Shown: positions 17,696 through 26,664 of the stretch, in pieces | Numbering within the stretch: position 1 is the stretch's first letter | Layout: each line of letters begins with the position of its first letter | Assembly (NCBI GenBank): GCA_023396415.1 | Contig: JAEWWJ010000023.1 | Location: 1-37,478 of the forward strand | Direction: 5' to 3' | DNA: 37,478 nucleotides | DNA from: Bacteroidota bacterium | GTDB taxonomy: Bacteria > Bacteroidota > Bacteroidia > Bacteroidales > F082 | Program-made: the position numbers and the translations under genes | The notes under the pieces: generated by a model | The model's input: the letters and a program-made list of their open reading frames with translations, nothing else | Told to the model about the DNA's origin: nothing | Database searches by the model: none

Positions 17696-19543
17696 TTATT
17701 GGTTTAAAAGTTCGTTAAACTTGGTTTCAAGCTCTGCCACCATAAAAGGCAAGCCTTGTATCTTGTTGTACTGCTGATACTTATACTGAGGATAAGTCAT
17801 TCTGAGATACTTCACAAATTGTCCGTTGTTAAGTTCGCAAACCACAATCTTTTTGTGGCGACCAAGTATGGCTGCGGTATTGCGTGGCAAAGGCATGATG
17901 TGTCTAAAGTGGGCCAACGCTACTGACTTTCCTTGCTTTTGCATTTTTTCGGCCACCGTTAGCATCACCCCGTAAGTTCCGCCCCAACTCACCAAAAGCA
18001 AGTCGGCATCTTCGCTGCCAATGATCTCTTGCTCAGGAATAAACTGTGCTACACGTTCTACTTTAGCTTCGCGAAGCAGAGTCATTTTTTGGTGATTCAT
18101 AGGATCTTGCGACACATTGCCGCTTCCATCTTCTTTTTCTAAACCTCCTACGCGATGCCGCAAACCCTCCGTTCCGGGGATGGCCCACAAACGATTCAAG
18201 CGCTCGGGATCACGTTTATAGGGTTTGTAATCGGTATCATTGGCAGTTACTATAGGAGGAACAATTTCAGGCAGGCTCGACACTTTGGGAATTTTGAATA
18301 CCTCTGAACCATTGGCCAAAGAGCCATCCGTAAGCAAAATAACTGGCGTCATATGCTCAAGGCTCAGCTTAGAGGCTTCGTAGGCACTGTAAAAACAATC
18401 GCTTGAGCTTCTGGCCGCAAGAATAATCACCGGCGCTTCGCCGTTTCTTCCAAAGAGGGCTTGCATCAAGTCGCTTTGCTCTGTTTTGGTAGGCATTCCG
18501 GTTGAAGGACCACCTCTTTGCACGTCAACAATCACCAAAGGAAGTTCGGTGATCACCGCCAAACCAATGGCTTCAGATTTAAGTGAAAGACCAGGTCCGC
18601 TAGTGGTTGTAATAGCCAAAGCACCGGTGTAGCTGGCGCCTATAGCTGAAACAATACCTGCAATTTCATCCTCAGCCTGAAAGGCTTTCACATTCAAATT
18701 TTTATGGTAGGTGAGCTCTTGTAAGATTTCCGTAGCCGGAGTAATGGGATATGAACCTAAAAACAAAGGCCTTCCTGAGCGTTCCGCTGCTGCCATAAAA
18801 CCCCAAGCGGTGGCAACATTACCATTGATGTTGCGGTAAGTTCCTTTTTCGAGAGGTGCTGGTTCGACCTTATATGTGGTACTGAAAAGCTCAACAGTAT
18901 CGGCATAGTTGTAGCCCGCTGCCAAAACCGCCTTATTGCTTTCAACAACAATGGCATTGGCTTTAAATTTACGTTCAAAATATTTGTTTACCAGCTCCAA
19001 GTCGCGGTTGAAAAGATACATCACAACACCAAGGGCAAACATATTTTTCGACTTCATGGTAGATTTCATGTCAATGTCGAGATGTTTGACGGCCTCTTTG
19101 GTGAGGTTTGAAATGGGTGATTTGATCACTCTATACGCGCTCAAACTGCCATCGGTTGTAGGATCGGATTTGTACCCAGCTTTATCAAAACCTTTGTCAA
19201 TAAATGTATCCGCATCAACAATGATGATGGCTCCATCTTTAAGCCAACGCATATTGGCCTTGAGCGACGCCGGATTCATGGCCACAAGCACGTCGGCCAA
19301 ATCACCAGAGGTATGTACTGTTTTTTGCCCAAAATGTATTTGGAATCCCGAAACTCCTGAAACAGTCCCCTGAGGTGCCCTAATTTCCGATGGATAATCG
19401 GGAAAAGTGGCAAAATCATTTCCTGCAAACGCTGTTGAATCGGAGAATAGAGAACCTGTCAACTGCATCCCATCTCCCGAGTCACCGGCAAAACGGATCA
19501 CGACTTGTTCAAGCTCAATAACCTTGCTATTCTTGCTTGTCAT
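17696..19543 (-). CDS. korA: 2-oxoacid:ferredoxin oxidoreductase alpha subunit with fused gamma domain (KorA-like)
   Basis: The ATG at 19543 (MTSKNSKVIELEQVVIRFAG) is preferred; an ORF start at 19615 would add 24 residues without family-like sequence. The 615-residue protein joins a gamma domain (about 10-190; RFAGDSGDGMQLTG and PDYPSEIRAPQGTV) to the alpha domain (about 210-600; GSYPITPATEIL, TSGPGLSLKSEAIGLA, and VQRGGPSTGMPTKTEQSD). This fusion is the KorA arrangement. It forms the CoA- and substrate-handling half of the enzyme whose TPP/FeS half is korB, three bases downstream. It is transcribed away from a small ferredoxin gene that is a plausible electron partner. Confidence 0.92.
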   Translation of the reverse strand: MTSKNSKVIELEQVVIRFAGDSGDGMQLTGSLFSDSTAFAGNDFATFPDYPSEIRAPQGTVSGVSGFQIHFGQKTVHTSGDLADVLVAMNPASLKANMRWLKDGAIIIVDADTFIDKGFDKAGYKSDPTTDGSLSAYRVIKSPISNLTKEAVKHLDIDMKSTMKSKNMFALGVVMYLFNRDLELVNKYFERKFKANAIVVESNKAVLAAGYNYADTVELFSTTYKVEPAPLEKGTYRNINGNVATAWGFMAAAERSGRPLFLGSYPITPATEILQELTYHKNLNVKAFQAEDEIAGIVSAIGASYTGALAITTTSGPGLSLKSEAIGLAVITELPLVIVDVQRGGPSTGMPTKTEQSDLMQALFGRNGEAPVIILAARSSSDCFYSAYEASKLSLEHMTPVILLTDGSLANGSEVFKIPKVSSLPEIVPPIVTANDTDYKPYKRDPERLNRLWAIPGTEGLRHRVGGLEKEDGSGNVSQDPMNHQKMTLLREAKVERVAQFIPEQEIIGSEDADLLLVSWGGTYGVMLTVAEKMQKQGKSVALAHFRHIMPLPRNTAAILGRHKKIVVCELNNGQFVKYLRMTYPQYKYQQYNKIQGLPFMVAELETKFNELLNQ

Positions 19544-19894
19544 AAAGTGAGTTTTAATTTTCAGGCAAAGGTAAAATAATTCAACGTCTATCCCGACATG
19601 GATCTGTTGCCCCACTTTTAGAAAACGTTTGCAAAACTTACTGCCATTCTACATAAGCTATTGATAGTCTATTATTTAAGTACTATCCCAAAATAACACG
19701 CGAAAAAAATACAGCTGTAAATTATAATCAGTCTAAATATACACATTTCTCACTATGTCAATCATGGCAATTTATAACGTTTTTTAAGGTTTTAATTTAG
19801 ATTATCTTTAAATTGCGATTCATTGTTTTGTGGTGAAGTAAACTTCAATACTTTTGCATCAAATATTTATTGTAAAACTTTAAACAATACAATT
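19544..19894. promoter_or_regulatory. Divergent korA / ferredoxin intergenic region (351 bp)
   Basis: This AT-rich stretch holds no convincing gene. Toward korA, the minus strand carries TACCTTTG (19566-19573), a good -7 element 22 bases from the korA ATG but without an obvious -33 TTTG. Toward the ferredoxin gene a fuller promoter is annotated at 19827-19856. Between them, GATAGT and ACTATC around 19670-19695 could pair weakly. Long leaders or a redox-regulator site could sit here, but I recognise no known operator. Confidence 0.4.
19827..19856 (+). promoter_or_regulatory. Bacteroidota-type promoter for the ferredoxin gene
   Basis: TTTG (19827-19830), an 18-base spacer and TACTTTTG (19849-19856) fit the phylum's primary promoter pattern. 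The ferredoxin ATG follows 38 bases later. Confidence 0.6.
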
Positions 19895-20062
19895 ATGGCT
19901 TATAAAATTACTGATGACTGCACAGCTTGCGGCACCTGCATTGACGAATGTCCAGTTGATGCGATTTCAGAAGGAGATATCTATGTAATTGACCCTGATT
20001 TGTGCACAGACTGCGGCTCATGCGCCGATGTTTGTCCTGTTGAGGCCATCTTCCCTGAATAG
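19895..20062 (+). CDS. 2[4Fe-4S] ferredoxin
   Basis: From the ATG at 19895 (MAYKITDDC) this is a 55-residue bacterial ferredoxin. It has two CxxCxxCxxxCP sets: CTACGTCIDECP and CTDCGSCADVCP. Eight cysteines bind two low-potential [4Fe-4S] clusters. An upstream in-frame ATG at 19823 is rejected because it would place the promoter within the gene and add a non-family extension. It is monocistronic, with its own promoter and terminator, and lies divergent from korAB, whose enzyme needs a ferredoxin acceptor. Such small ferredoxins also serve pyruvate oxidoreductases and hydrogenases, so the pairing is inference. Confidence 0.95.
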   Translation: MAYKITDDCTACGTCIDECPVDAISEGDIYVIDPDLCTDCGSCADVCPVEAIFPE

Positions 20063-20080
20063 ATTTCAGAGTAACAAATC

Positions 20081-20111
20081 AAAGGCTTTCGGTTTCCGAA
20101 GGCCTTTTTTT
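20081..20111 (+). terminator. Rho-independent terminator after the ferredoxin gene
   Basis: AAAGGCTTTCGG (20081-20092) pairs with CCGAAGGCCTTT (20096-20107), with one G-T pair and a three-base loop, followed by a T run. Confidence 0.88.
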
Positions 20112-20165
20112 ATGTTTGGCTTTTCAAAAGGCTATTGAGGTAGCTCGCTTCCTGAATAATATTGC

Positions 20166-20173
20166 TAATTTTG
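20166..20173 (+). promoter_or_regulatory. -7 promoter element for sucA
   Basis: TAATTTTG matches TAnnTTTG and lies 26 bases before the sucA ATG. A matching -33 TTTG at 19-21 bases is not evident, so the match is partial. Confidence 0.45.
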
Positions 20174-20199
20174 CACCAAATCATTAGCAACTCCTCTGC

Positions 20200-23052
20200 A
20201 TGGACAACTACAATTTTCTAAACAGTAACGATCCGGCTGCCATTGAAGAACGCTATCAACAATTCAAAAATAACCCACAAGACCTCGATGAGGGCTGGAG
20301 GAGGTTTTTTGAAGGATTTGATTTTGCTTCGCAAAACTATTCTTCAGGCCCCAAAACCGGTGTAAAAACTTTGAGCGAATTCAAAGTTCTTGCCCTCATT
20401 GACGATTATCGCAAAAGAGGACATTTATTTACCGCAACCAATCCTGTTCGCAAAAGAAGAAACTACTTTCCTACCTTAGCCATCGAAAATTATGGCTTAA
20501 CCTCCAAAGACTTAGACACCGTTTTTGAGGCAGGAAATGAAATAGGCCTTGGTTCGGCAACCCTTAAAAAAATTATCGAAGCCCTCGAACAAACCTATTG
20601 CAGGTCGTTTGGTGCCGAATTCATGTTCATCCGCAATGTTGAAATCAACAAATGGATGCTTGAAAAAATGGAAAAAGGACGCAACACCCCCCATTATACG
20701 GTGTCTGACAAACGCTATATTCTTCAAAAACTCGACAGGGCTGTCAATTTCGAGAAGTTTATCCACAAAAAATTTCCCGGTCAAAAGCGATTTTCTCTCG
20801 AGGGTGCCGAATCGCTTATCCCTGCTTTGGATGCCATCATGGAAAAAGGCGCTGAGCTGGGAACGGTTGAATTTGTGATTGGTATGGCGCATCGCGGAAG
20901 GCTCAACGTGCTTACCAACATCTTACGCAAGCCATATCTCGAAATTTTCAGTGAGTTTGAAGGCAAAGAATATGAAGATGAAACCTTGCTTGGCGACGTA
21001 AAATACCATCTCGGCTATACCTCAGTGCGCAAAGCCACCAACGGCAAAACCATCAAAATGACCTTGTCGCCCAACCCCTCGCACCTCGAAGCCGTTGATC
21101 CGGTGGTGCAAGGTATAGCAAGAGCAAAAGTTGACCTCGTTTATAATGGTGATTTCAGCAAGGTGACCCCTATTCTGATTCATGGCGATGCCAGCATTGC
21201 CGGACAAGGCATCATTTACGAAATCGCCCAAATGTCGGAGCTGAAAGGCTACAAAACTGGCGGAACGGTTCATTTGGTCATCAACAACCAAATAGGTTTC
21301 ACCACCGACTACCTCGATGCCCGCTCAAGTGTGTATTGCACTGATATTGCTAAAGTTACGCAGTCGCCGGTTTTCCATGTCAATGGTGATGATCCCGAAG
21401 CAGTGGTGTATGCCGTGCAAACTGCCCTTGAGTTTCGTGAAAAATTCCAGAAAGACGTGTATGTTGACCTGCTTTGCTACCGCAGATATGGCCACAACGA
21501 AGGTGATGAGCCACGGTTTACTCAACCCATGTTGTACAAGGTGATTGAAAAACATCCCAATCCACGCGAGGTTTATGCCCAGCGCATCCTCAAGGAAGGG
21601 ATTTATACCCATAAAGAGCTCGATGACATTGAGCACCACCACATTGAAATATTAGAAAATAGCCTCCAAGGCGCAAAAGAAAAGCTCAAAGCAAGCATTA
21701 CCAACTTTCTTGAAGAAACCTGGAAAGACATTCGTAAAGCCACCAAGGATGATTTTCACGATTCGCTTGAAACAGGATTCGACAGAGAAAAACTCGATGC
21801 GATGGCCCTTCAGCTTACAAGGTTGCCCGAATCATTAAACTTTTTCAGAAAAACCATTAAGCTGCAAGAACAACGGCACGAAAGCTACTTCAACGAAAAA
21901 ATCGTGGATTGGGCTATGGCCGAGTTGCTGGCTTATGGCAGCTTACTCCTCGAAAAACACCCTGTGCGCTTGAGCGGACAAGATGTTGGAAGGGGAACAT
22001 TTTCGCACAGGCACGCGGTGTTAAGGGTTGAAGATTCGGAGCAAGAGTTCATTCCATTGAACAACATTGACAAAGACCAAGCCCGCTTCGACGTGTACAA
22101 CTCGCTACTTTCGGAATATGGCGTACTGGGTTTTGAATATGGCTATGCCCTTGCTTCGCCCTACACCCTCACCATTTGGGAGGCACAGTTTGGCGATTTC
22201 AACAACGGAGCACAAATCATCTTCGACCAGTTTATTTCGAGCGCCGAAGAAAAATGGAACGTAATGAACGATCTTGTGGTTTTGCTTCCACATGGCTACG
22301 AAGGCCAAGGCCCCGAACACAGCAGTGGCCGCATCGAACGATTTATGACCCTTTGTGCCGAAAACAATATCCAGGTGGCCAACTGCACCACGCCATCCAA
22401 CTTTTTCCACATCTTGCGCCGACAGGTAAAACGTCCTTTCCGCAAACCATTGGTTATTTTTACACCTAAAAGCTTGTTGAGGCATCCCAAATGCATCTCC
22501 TCGGTAGATGAATTGGCTGCAGGCCGTTTTCAAGAACTCATTGACGACGCACAGGCTGATCCTGAACAAATTACCAAAATCATCTTCTGTTCGGGTAAAG
22601 TGTATTACGACTTGCTGGAAGAAAAGGAAAGACTGAAAAACGAATCCATTGCTTTGGTGCGCATCGAGCAGCTTTACCCCCTGCCCCATCTGCAGATAAA
22701 AAATTTGGTAGCCAAATACAACCAAGCCAGAACTTATTTATGGGTGCAAGAAGAGCCGCTCAACATGGGTGCTTGGCGTTTTATCCATCACGAGCTCAAC
22801 TACATCAAACTGCGCTTGGTGGCACGACCCGAAAGCGGAAGTCCGGCAACAGGCTCATCAAAATTCCATGTCATACGTCAGCAAAAAATTATTGACAAAG
22901 CCTTTGAATCCTGCGAGTGTCCTTTCGTTGATATAGAATGTGGCATGGTGTGTATCGGCAACAAGTGGCGTTCATTCGAGGATGAGCTAAAAACCTTGAA
23001 CGTAGATATGATTGACAGTAAATTGCACTCCGCCCTTAAAAAACTCCAATAA
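20200..23052 (+). CDS. sucA: 2-oxoglutarate dehydrogenase E1 component
   Basis: This 950-residue protein opens MDNYNFLNSNDPAAIEERYQ, with the short N-terminal helix that docks E1 to E2. It then shows GMAHRGRLNVLTN, HGDASIAGQGIIYEI, HVNGDDPEAVVYA (TPP/Mg site), YRRYGHNEGDEP and the E1-specific LLPHGYEGQGPEHSSGRIERF. The TPP-dependent enzyme decarboxylates 2-oxoglutarate and transfers the succinyl group to lipoyl-E2 in the citric acid cycle. sucB follows 11 bases downstream in the same operon. The shared E3 (lipoamide dehydrogenase) is not in the window. Full length with all main motifs present. Confidence 0.97.
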   Translation: MDNYNFLNSNDPAAIEERYQQFKNNPQDLDEGWRRFFEGFDFASQNYSSGPKTGVKTLSEFKVLALIDDYRKRGHLFTATNPVRKRRNYFPTLAIENYGLTSKDLDTVFEAGNEIGLGSATLKKIIEALEQTYCRSFGAEFMFIRNVEINKWMLEKMEKGRNTPHYTVSDKRYILQKLDRAVNFEKFIHKKFPGQKRFSLEGAESLIPALDAIMEKGAELGTVEFVIGMAHRGRLNVLTNILRKPYLEIFSEFEGKEYEDETLLGDVKYHLGYTSVRKATNGKTIKMTLSPNPSHLEAVDPVVQGIARAKVDLVYNGDFSKVTPILIHGDASIAGQGIIYEIAQMSELKGYKTGGTVHLVINNQIGFTTDYLDARSSVYCTDIAKVTQSPVFHVNGDDPEAVVYAVQTALEFREKFQKDVYVDLLCYRRYGHNEGDEPRFTQPMLYKVIEKHPNPREVYAQRILKEGIYTHKELDDIEHHHIEILENSLQGAKEKLKASITNFLEETWKDIRKATKDDFHDSLETGFDREKLDAMALQLTRLPESLNFFRKTIKLQEQRHESYFNEKIVDWAMAELLAYGSLLLEKHPVRLSGQDVGRGTFSHRHAVLRVEDSEQEFIPLNNIDKDQARFDVYNSLLSEYGVLGFEYGYALASPYTLTIWEAQFGDFNNGAQIIFDQFISSAEEKWNVMNDLVVLLPHGYEGQGPEHSSGRIERFMTLCAENNIQVANCTTPSNFFHILRRQVKRPFRKPLVIFTPKSLLRHPKCISSVDELAAGRFQELIDDAQADPEQITKIIFCSGKVYYDLLEEKERLKNESIALVRIEQLYPLPHLQIKNLVAKYNQARTYLWVQEEPLNMGAWRFIHHELNYIKLRLVARPESGSPATGSSKFHVIRQQKIIDKAFESCECPFVDIECGMVCIGNKWRSFEDELKTLNVDMIDSKLHSALKKLQ

Positions 23053-23063
23053 AAATTAGTGAG

Positions 23064-24383
23064 ATGATCATAGAAATAAAAGTTCCCAGCCCGGGCGAAT
23101 CCATTAATGAGGTACAACTATCGAACTGGTTAGTCGAAGACGGTTCTTTTGTTGACAAAGATCAGGATATTGCCGAAATTGATTCCGATAAGGCCACCCT
23201 CAGTATTGCTGCTGAGGCCTCTGGAACCATTACCTTTAAAATCGCGCAAGGCGAAACCATTGAGGTAGGCACAGTAATAGCCACCATCAATGCCGATGCT
23301 GAAAAACAAGCGGTCCCTGTTGCTGCCGTCGAAAAAAAAGAAGCTCCGGCTGTTGCTCCTCCCACTCCTGCTGCTGAAAAAACACCTGAGGTAAAGGCTG
23401 AACCGGCAACTGAAGTAAAAGCTGAAGTAAAAAAAGAATCAAGTCTGGAAGCAACACTCAATCTATCTCCCCTGGCCCGCAAGCTCATGGAAGAAGATGG
23501 GGCAAGCGAACAGGATTTGATGGAGTTCTTCAAGCATTTCAGAACGGGTAAAAAAGACGTTGAGTTTTTCTTAAAAGCAAAATCTGCTGGCATTTCTGCA
23601 ACTCCTACGCCTGCATCAGCACCTGTTGCTGCCGGTGGCTCTTGGAATGGAGGACGGGAGGAAGAACGTAGAAAAATGTCCATGCTGCGCAAGAAACTTT
23701 CCGAACGCTTGGTGTCGGTCAAAAACGAAACTGCCATGCTCACCACCTTCAACGAGGTGAACATGACACCCATCATCGAGCTGCGCAACAAATACAAAGA
23801 AAGCTTTAAAACCAAGCACCAAATCGGGTTGGGTTTTATGTCATTCTTCACCAAGGCAGTTACCGAAGCCCTGAAGCAGTTTCCTCAAGTGAATGCCCAA
23901 ATATTTGAAGATGAGATCATCACCTATCAATATGCCGACATCAGCATTGCTGTTTCGGGTTCAAAAGGCCTTGTTGTTCCGGTGATACGCAATGCAGAAA
24001 CGCTTTCGTTGGCTGAAATTGAAATTAAAATTAAAGAACTTGCCACAAAAGCCCGCGACAATAAACTCACCCTCGACGAGATGACAGGTGGCACTTTCAC
24101 CATCACCAATGGAGGTGTTTTTGGCTCAATGCTTTCAACACCTATTATTAACCCACCACAATCAGCTATTCTGGGGATGCACAACATTGTGGAACGCCCC
24201 ATCGCCGTAAACGGAAAGGTCGAAATTCATCCTATTATGTATGTGGCCCTTAGTTATGACCACCGCATCATTGACGGGCGCGAATCGGTGAGCTTCCTCG
24301 TTAAGGTGAAAGAGATGTTGGAAAATCCGGCCAGTATGCTGTTCGCAGCACGTAATCCTGAAGAAATACTGCTCGGACTATAG
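23064..24383 (+). CDS. sucB: 2-oxoglutarate dehydrogenase E2 (dihydrolipoyl succinyltransferase)
   Basis: This 439-residue E2 has a single N-terminal lipoyl domain (about 1-77) with the modified Lys43 in EIDSDKATLS. An Ala/Pro/Glu/Lys-rich linker (about 80-128) follows, then the E1/E3-binding domain (about 130-165; LSPLARKLMEEDG). The catalytic domain (about 205-439) has the active-site His400 in SYDHRIIDG. It forms the core of the 2-oxoglutarate dehydrogenase complex and transfers the succinyl group to CoA. The pairing with sucA fixes its identity as the succinyl rather than acetyl form. Confidence 0.96.
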   Translation: MIIEIKVPSPGESINEVQLSNWLVEDGSFVDKDQDIAEIDSDKATLSIAAEASGTITFKIAQGETIEVGTVIATINADAEKQAVPVAAVEKKEAPAVAPPTPAAEKTPEVKAEPATEVKAEVKKESSLEATLNLSPLARKLMEEDGASEQDLMEFFKHFRTGKKDVEFFLKAKSAGISATPTPASAPVAAGGSWNGGREEERRKMSMLRKKLSERLVSVKNETAMLTTFNEVNMTPIIELRNKYKESFKTKHQIGLGFMSFFTKAVTEALKQFPQVNAQIFEDEIITYQYADISIAVSGSKGLVVPVIRNAETLSLAEIEIKIKELATKARDNKLTLDEMTGGTFTITNGGVFGSMLSTPIINPPQSAILGMHNIVERPIAVNGKVEIHPIMYVALSYDHRIIDGRESVSFLVKVKEMLENPASMLFAARNPEEILLGL

Positions 24384-24385
24384 CC

Positions 24386-25957
24386 ATGAACCGCAAAGTT
24401 GATTTCCTTGTGATTGGTAGCGGCATCGCCGGCTTGAGTTTTGCCCTCAAAGTAGCAGAACACGGGTCGGTGCTGATCGTGAGCAAAACAAGCATCACCG
24501 AAACGGCCACAGGCTACGCTCAGGGAGGTATTGCTGCTGTGATGTACAATCCCGACAGCTACCATAAACATATACAAGATACGCTGGTGGCCGGCAGTTA
24601 CCTCAACAACGAGGAAATTGTGAGGATGACCATCACCCAATCAACCGAACGCATTGAAGAACTCATTGCCTGGGGAGCACATTTCGACAAAGAATCGTCC
24701 GGACGCTATGCCCTGGCACGTGAAGGGGGTCATTCGGAATACCGCGTGTTACATCACCAAGACCGCACAGGTTCTGAAATTCAACGCGCCCTCACCGAAC
24801 GGGCGATCAACCATCCACACATTAAAATACTCGAAAATCATTTTACCATTGACCTCATCACCCAGCACCATCTCGGAAGGATAGTACGGCGATCACATAC
24901 TGATATACAATGCTTTGGAGCATACGTGCTGAACCCTGAAACAGGAGTTATAGACACCGTGCTTGCCAAAACCACCATGATTGCTACCGGTGGCGTCGGA
25001 AATGTGTATCAAACCACCACCAACCCCACTATTGCCACCGGCGATGGCATTGCCATGCTTTACCGTGCTAAGGGTGTTGTGGACAACATGGAGTTTATTC
25101 AGTTTCATCCCACCTCGCTCTACAACCAAAAAGAAAAACCCAGCTTCCTTATCACAGAGGCTTTGAGAGGAGCGGGAGCAGTGCTTAAGGACGATAAAGG
25201 CAACGAGTTTATGCATAAATACGATGCCAGAGGATCATTGGCTCCGCGCGACATTGTGGCACGTGCCATTGACAATGAAATGAAACTCACGGGCAAGGAA
25301 CATGTCTTTTTAGATGCACGCCATATTTCTGAAAGAGAAATTTTAGACCATTTTCCAAACATCTATGCCAAATGCCTGAGCATCGGAATCAACATTATGA
25401 AAGAAATGATTCCTGTGGTACCGGCTGCCCATTATATCTGCGGCGGAATTAAAACCGATGCCAATGGAAAAACAAGCATCGAACAGCTGTATGCCTCAGG
25501 TGAGGTGGCTTCTACAGGTCTTCATGGAGCCAACCGACTGGCTTCCAACTCGTTGTTAGAAGCTTTGGTGTTTTCGCATCGCGCCAGCATCGCCGCCATT
25601 GAACGCATGGCAGCGGTTGATTTTGAGGAAAACATCCCCGACTGGAACGCGGAAGGCACAGTGCTGAACGAAGAAATGATTTTGATTACCCAATCGCGGA
25701 AAGAATTGCAGTCCATCATGAGCAATTATGTGGGCATCGTGCGTTCCAACCTCCGACTGAATAGGGCTTCCGACCGGTTAGAAATCTTGCTCAGAGAAGC
25801 AGAAGCATTGTATGACAAATCGGTCGTTTCTGTTGACCTTTGCGAACTGCGCAATATGATTAATGTGGCATACCTTATCATCAAATTTGCCTCACAACGC
25901 AAAGAGAGCATCGGACTTCACTTTTCGATTGATTATGCCGAAAAACTAAAACAGTAG
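24386..25957 (+). CDS. nadB: L-aspartate oxidase
   Basis: This 523-residue FAD enzyme opens with the dinucleotide motif VIGSGIAGLSFALK (residues 9-22). Further family markers are ATGYAQGGIAAVM, EFIQFHPTSLY, VPAAHYICGGIKTD and the C-terminal ASTGLHGANRLASNSLLEALVF. NadB oxidises L-aspartate to iminoaspartate, the first step of de novo NAD synthesis, using O2 or fumarate as acceptor. The fumarate-reductase family is similar, but the length and the HGANRLASNSLLE block favour NadB. It starts two bases after sucB, so it probably shares that transcript. nadA and nadC are not in this window. Confidence 0.94.
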   Translation: MNRKVDFLVIGSGIAGLSFALKVAEHGSVLIVSKTSITETATGYAQGGIAAVMYNPDSYHKHIQDTLVAGSYLNNEEIVRMTITQSTERIEELIAWGAHFDKESSGRYALAREGGHSEYRVLHHQDRTGSEIQRALTERAINHPHIKILENHFTIDLITQHHLGRIVRRSHTDIQCFGAYVLNPETGVIDTVLAKTTMIATGGVGNVYQTTTNPTIATGDGIAMLYRAKGVVDNMEFIQFHPTSLYNQKEKPSFLITEALRGAGAVLKDDKGNEFMHKYDARGSLAPRDIVARAIDNEMKLTGKEHVFLDARHISEREILDHFPNIYAKCLSIGINIMKEMIPVVPAAHYICGGIKTDANGKTSIEQLYASGEVASTGLHGANRLASNSLLEALVFSHRASIAAIERMAAVDFEENIPDWNAEGTVLNEEMILITQSRKELQSIMSNYVGIVRSNLRLNRASDRLEILLREAEALYDKSVVSVDLCELRNMINVAYLIIKFASQRKESIGLHFSIDYAEKLKQ

Positions 25958-26052
25958 AAAGATATTCCGCTCGATTTCAAATAGCTTTTTCACCCGTTTC
26001 ATTCCTTAACTTCAATGGGAGATACAAAAAAACAGTCTAAAAAATTGATTGT

Positions 26053-26592
26053 ATGGCACTTATAAAAGAAATATTAGGCAAAACACCCCAATTCGGCAAC
26101 AACTGCTTCGTGGCCGAAAATGCCACCATCGTAGGCGATGTGGTGATGGGGAACAATTGCAGCATCTGGTTCAACGCGGTGGTGCGGGGCGATGTGCATT
26201 ACATTAAGATAGGCAACAACGTGAACATCCAAGATGGTTCTATCGTGCATTGTACCTACCAAAAAGCACCGGTGAACATCGGCAACAACGTTTCCATTGC
26301 CCACAGGGCCATCATCCACGGCTGCACCATCGAAGACAATGTTTTGATTGGCATGGGAGCCATCATCATGGACGGTGCAATTATTGAAAGCAACGCAATT
26401 GTGGCGGCCGGTGCATTGGTGGCCAAAGATACGGTGGTAGAATCGGGAAGTGTTTATGGAGGCGTGCCCGCAAAAAAAATCAAGAACCTCGACAAAAGCC
26501 TTTTCGAGGGCGAGGTGTTGCGCATTGCCAAATCTTATACCATGTACGCCAGTTGGCACGATCCCAACATCATTCCTTTGACTGATCTTTAA
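26053..26592 (+). CDS. Gamma-carbonic-anhydrase-family hexapeptide-repeat protein
   Basis: This 179-residue left-handed beta-helix protein has repeated hexapeptides (for example IGNNVNIQDG and IGNNVSIAHR). The three zinc-ligand histidines of gamma carbonic anhydrases are in place: His66 (IVHCT), His84 and His89 (AHRAIIHGC). The C-terminal helix region (VYGGVPAKKIKNL) is typical of the YrdA/CaiE/PaaY group. Whether it hydrates CO2 is uncertain, as many members with intact histidines lack measurable activity. It lies 95 bases downstream of nadB on the same strand. A repeat-containing hairpin follows its stop codon. Confidence 0.88.
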   Translation: MALIKEILGKTPQFGNNCFVAENATIVGDVVMGNNCSIWFNAVVRGDVHYIKIGNNVNIQDGSIVHCTYQKAPVNIGNNVSIAHRAIIHGCTIEDNVLIGMGAIIMDGAIIESNAIVAAGALVAKDTVVESGSVYGGVPAKKIKNLDKSLFEGEVLRIAKSYTMYASWHDPNIIPLTDL

Positions 26593-26615
26593 AAAAGCCA
26601 TTGTTTTTAAAAGGT

Positions 26616-26664
26616 AAACGCAATCCAATCAATGATTTAGGTTGCGTTTTTTGTTGTGCCCAAG
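26616..26664 (+). repeat. Direct repeat, copy 1 (terminator-like hairpin downstream of the gamma-CA gene)
   Basis: This copy shares an exact 27-base block (26627-26653) with 28490-28516, and similarity extends over about 49 bases. AAACGCAA-T-CC can pair with GGTTGCGTTT (one bulge), followed by T residues, so it also works as a terminator for the gene upstream. The matching region ends in GTGCCCAAG, close to GTACCCGAG at the 3' end of tRNA-Leu in copy 2. Confidence 0.85.

Noticed and set aside
19823..19894. N-terminal extension of the ferredoxin from an upstream ATG
   Set aside because: It would overlap the promoter at 19827-19856 and adds sequence not found in small 2[4Fe-4S] ferredoxins.
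22105..22725. 206-codon ORF on the minus strand inside sucA
   Set aside because: It is antisense to well-conserved E1 motifs; its translation lacks family features and reflects the codon bias of the real gene.
23162..23854. 230-codon ORF on the minus strand inside sucB
   Set aside because: It is Ser/Ala-rich antisense of the lipoyl, linker and catalytic domains of E2, with no recognisable motif.
26074..26628. 184-codon ORF on the minus strand over the gamma-CA gene
   Set aside because: His/Val-rich antisense of hexapeptide repeats; the plus-strand gene has intact zinc ligands.
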